DNA of 5,744 nucleotides from Bacillota bacterium (GTDB lineage Bacteria > Bacillota > Clostridia > Christensenellales > QAND01): NCBI GenBank assembly GCA_019415425.1, contig DXZF01000072.1, positions 1 to 5,744 on the forward strand, in the 5' to 3' direction. Shown here piece after piece: positions 5,068 to 5,744 of this stretch. Each line of letters starts with the position of its first letter. Position 1 is the first letter of the stretch. A model generated the notes under the pieces. That model was not told where the DNA came from. It did no database searches and saw nothing but the letters and a program-made list of their open reading frames with translations. Both the position numbers and the translations under genes were made by a program.

Positions 5068-5736
5068 GCGCCTTTTGCCTGCCTGCGCCGGGTGCGCCTC
5101 ACAGTCGCGCAACACGCGCTGGCACAGCCGCAAGAGCGGCTCCACGTGCGCGAGCAGCACGCAGCGCTGCCGCTGCAGGCTGCGCGGGTCCAACGCCTGT
5201 AGCGCAATCTGCCGCTCTTCGCCTATCAGGTGGTCGGGCAGTTCCCGCTTGGTCAATACAAACCGGCCGCTTTGCGCATACACCTTGATGCGCAGCAAAA
5301 AGAACGCCGACTTGTACAGCCCCAAAAGCGCCTCGGGCACATCGGCATGGTACAGGTATGCCTGGCAGCAGGCGTGGTACAGGTTGGCCGCTTCGACGCG
5401 CATCGCATCCATCACATCGCGCCGGGAGAGCGGCGGCAGCAGCGCCTGCAAGTTCCCGTGCAGCGCCTGCGTGTCGTAGCACAGCTGAAACAGGTCGTAT
5501 CCCGGCCAGGCGCGCAGCGTGTCGACGTCGCACACGAACCCGCACGCCTTCTCCCTTTGCGGCATGGACTGCACCAGTTGCCGGTAGCGGTTCATATCCT
5601 GCCCCGTCATCCCGTCCAGGATGACCACCACGTCGATATCGCTCGTCTCGGTCGCCTCGCCGCGCCGCACGCTGCCCTGTACGCCCAAAAACAGCAGGCG
5701 CTTGCCAAACGCCTCCTTCACCTTGGTGCTCCACAT
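4972..5736 (-). CDS. Nucleotidyltransferase-domain protein (GSxxxGxxxxxSDxD type), unusual C-terminal tail
   Basis: The protein has an N-terminal nucleotidyltransferase fold of the MNT/KNTase type: strand RLLFLGVQGS, the GS motif (Gly21-Ser22), then RRGEATETSDIDVVVIL with the metal-binding pair Asp33/Asp35. The third carboxylate may be Asp70 or Asp72 (CDVD). A mostly helical C-terminal half follows (residues 105-212, including ANLYHACCQAYLYH and LLGLYKSAFFLLRIKVYAQSG). Similar stand-alone proteins of about 220-250 residues are frequent in Bacillota; the nucleotide and target are not known. From about residue 215 the sequence becomes polar and low in hydrophobics; residues 224-254 are encoded antisense to the Lrp-type gene. 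The start is uncertain: ATG at 5736 lacks a clear Shine-Dalgarno, and the frame stays open to the window edge at 5744, so the gene may begin outside. Confidence 0.82.
   Translation of the reverse strand: MWSTKVKEAFGKRLLFLGVQGSVRRGEATETSDIDVVVILDGMTGQDMNRYRQLVQSMPQREKACGFVCDVDTLRAWPGYDLFQLCYDTQALHGNLQALLPPLSRRDVMDAMRVEAANLYHACCQAYLYHADVPEALLGLYKSAFFLLRIKVYAQSGRFVLTKRELPDHLIGEERQIALQALDPRSLQRQRCVLLAHVEPLLRLCQRVLRDCEAHPAQAGKRRSEPERLDVFDAGEDDVASQVRDAGQPGDHLV
5050..5076 (+). terminator. Intrinsic terminator overlapping the lrp-type stop codon
   Basis: AAGGCGCTCAG and CTGAGCGCCTT form a perfect 11-bp stem with a GCT loop, followed by two further T (TTTT in all, 5073-5076). The stop codon TGA (5065-5067) is in the descending arm. 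On the minus strand the stem ends in CTT-GATG, a poor U tract, so it should act mainly on the plus-strand transcript. Confidence 0.85.
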
Positions 5737-5744
5737 CAGGAGCC

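Noticed and set aside
4972..5736. MNT-HEPN toxin-antitoxin module
   Set aside because: The nucleotidyltransferase fold is followed by helices in one protein, there is no separate partner gene in view, and I see no RxxxxH HEPN motif; a stand-alone nucleotidyltransferase-domain protein is the simpler reading.
1..5744. CRISPR array, tRNA/rRNA, insertion sequence, attachment site or riboswitch
   Set aside because: No spaced direct repeats, no cloverleaf or rRNA-like stretches and no transposase or integrase were seen. The longest gap without a gene is 196 bp (4413-4608), and its contents are annotated.

Overview
This is a GC-rich bacterial window, densely packed on both strands, with strong Shine-Dalgarno sequences (GGAGG/GAGGG) and sigma-A-type promoters in the gaps. 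The gene families (MhsT-like sodium symporter, MepA-like MATE pump with a MarR regulator, YjjG-type HAD phosphatase, class II ketose-bisphosphate aldolase, Lrp/AsnC regulator, a GrxGEAtetSDID nucleotidyltransferase) suggest a high-GC member of the Bacillota, probably a Clostridia-like anaerobe. That assignment is inferred from gene families and style; there is no rRNA or other marker to fix it.

Layout, left to right. Positions 1-701 (+) hold the 3' part of a neurotransmitter:sodium symporter. It converges on a minus-strand unit in which a MarR-type regulator (2173-2631) precedes a MATE efflux pump (735-2102). This unit has its own promoter (TTGACA-17-CACAAT) and a 20-bp palindrome over the predicted transcription start. 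The order resembles the mepR-mepA drug-efflux operon of Staphylococcus aureus, so an autorepressed, ligand-induced efflux operon is the likely reading. Upstream lies a separate minus-strand unit, a YjjG-family nucleotidase (2764-3459), with its own promoter and a clear intrinsic terminator (2731-2754). Before that comes a minus-strand class II aldolase (3582-4412), closed by a 12-bp-stem terminator (3545-3570).

The aldolase is transcribed divergently from an Lrp/AsnC regulator (4609-5067, +). Their shared 196-bp gap holds a good promoter for the regulator, an extended -10 promoter for the aldolase and several dyads, including a 30-bp imperfect palindrome next to the aldolase promoter. The regulator ends inside its own terminator hairpin and converges on a nucleotidyltransferase-domain gene (4972-5736, -). 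The frame of that gene runs through the hairpin and 96 nt into the regulator.

Most of the window is ordinary metabolism, transport and regulation. I see no mobile element, CRISPR array, RNA gene or obvious new multi-gene system. The points most worth following up are the aldolase's altered active-site loop, the dyads in the aldolase/Lrp gap, the operator-like elements at the marR and nucleotidase promoters, and the antisense overlap at the end of the nucleotidyltransferase gene.
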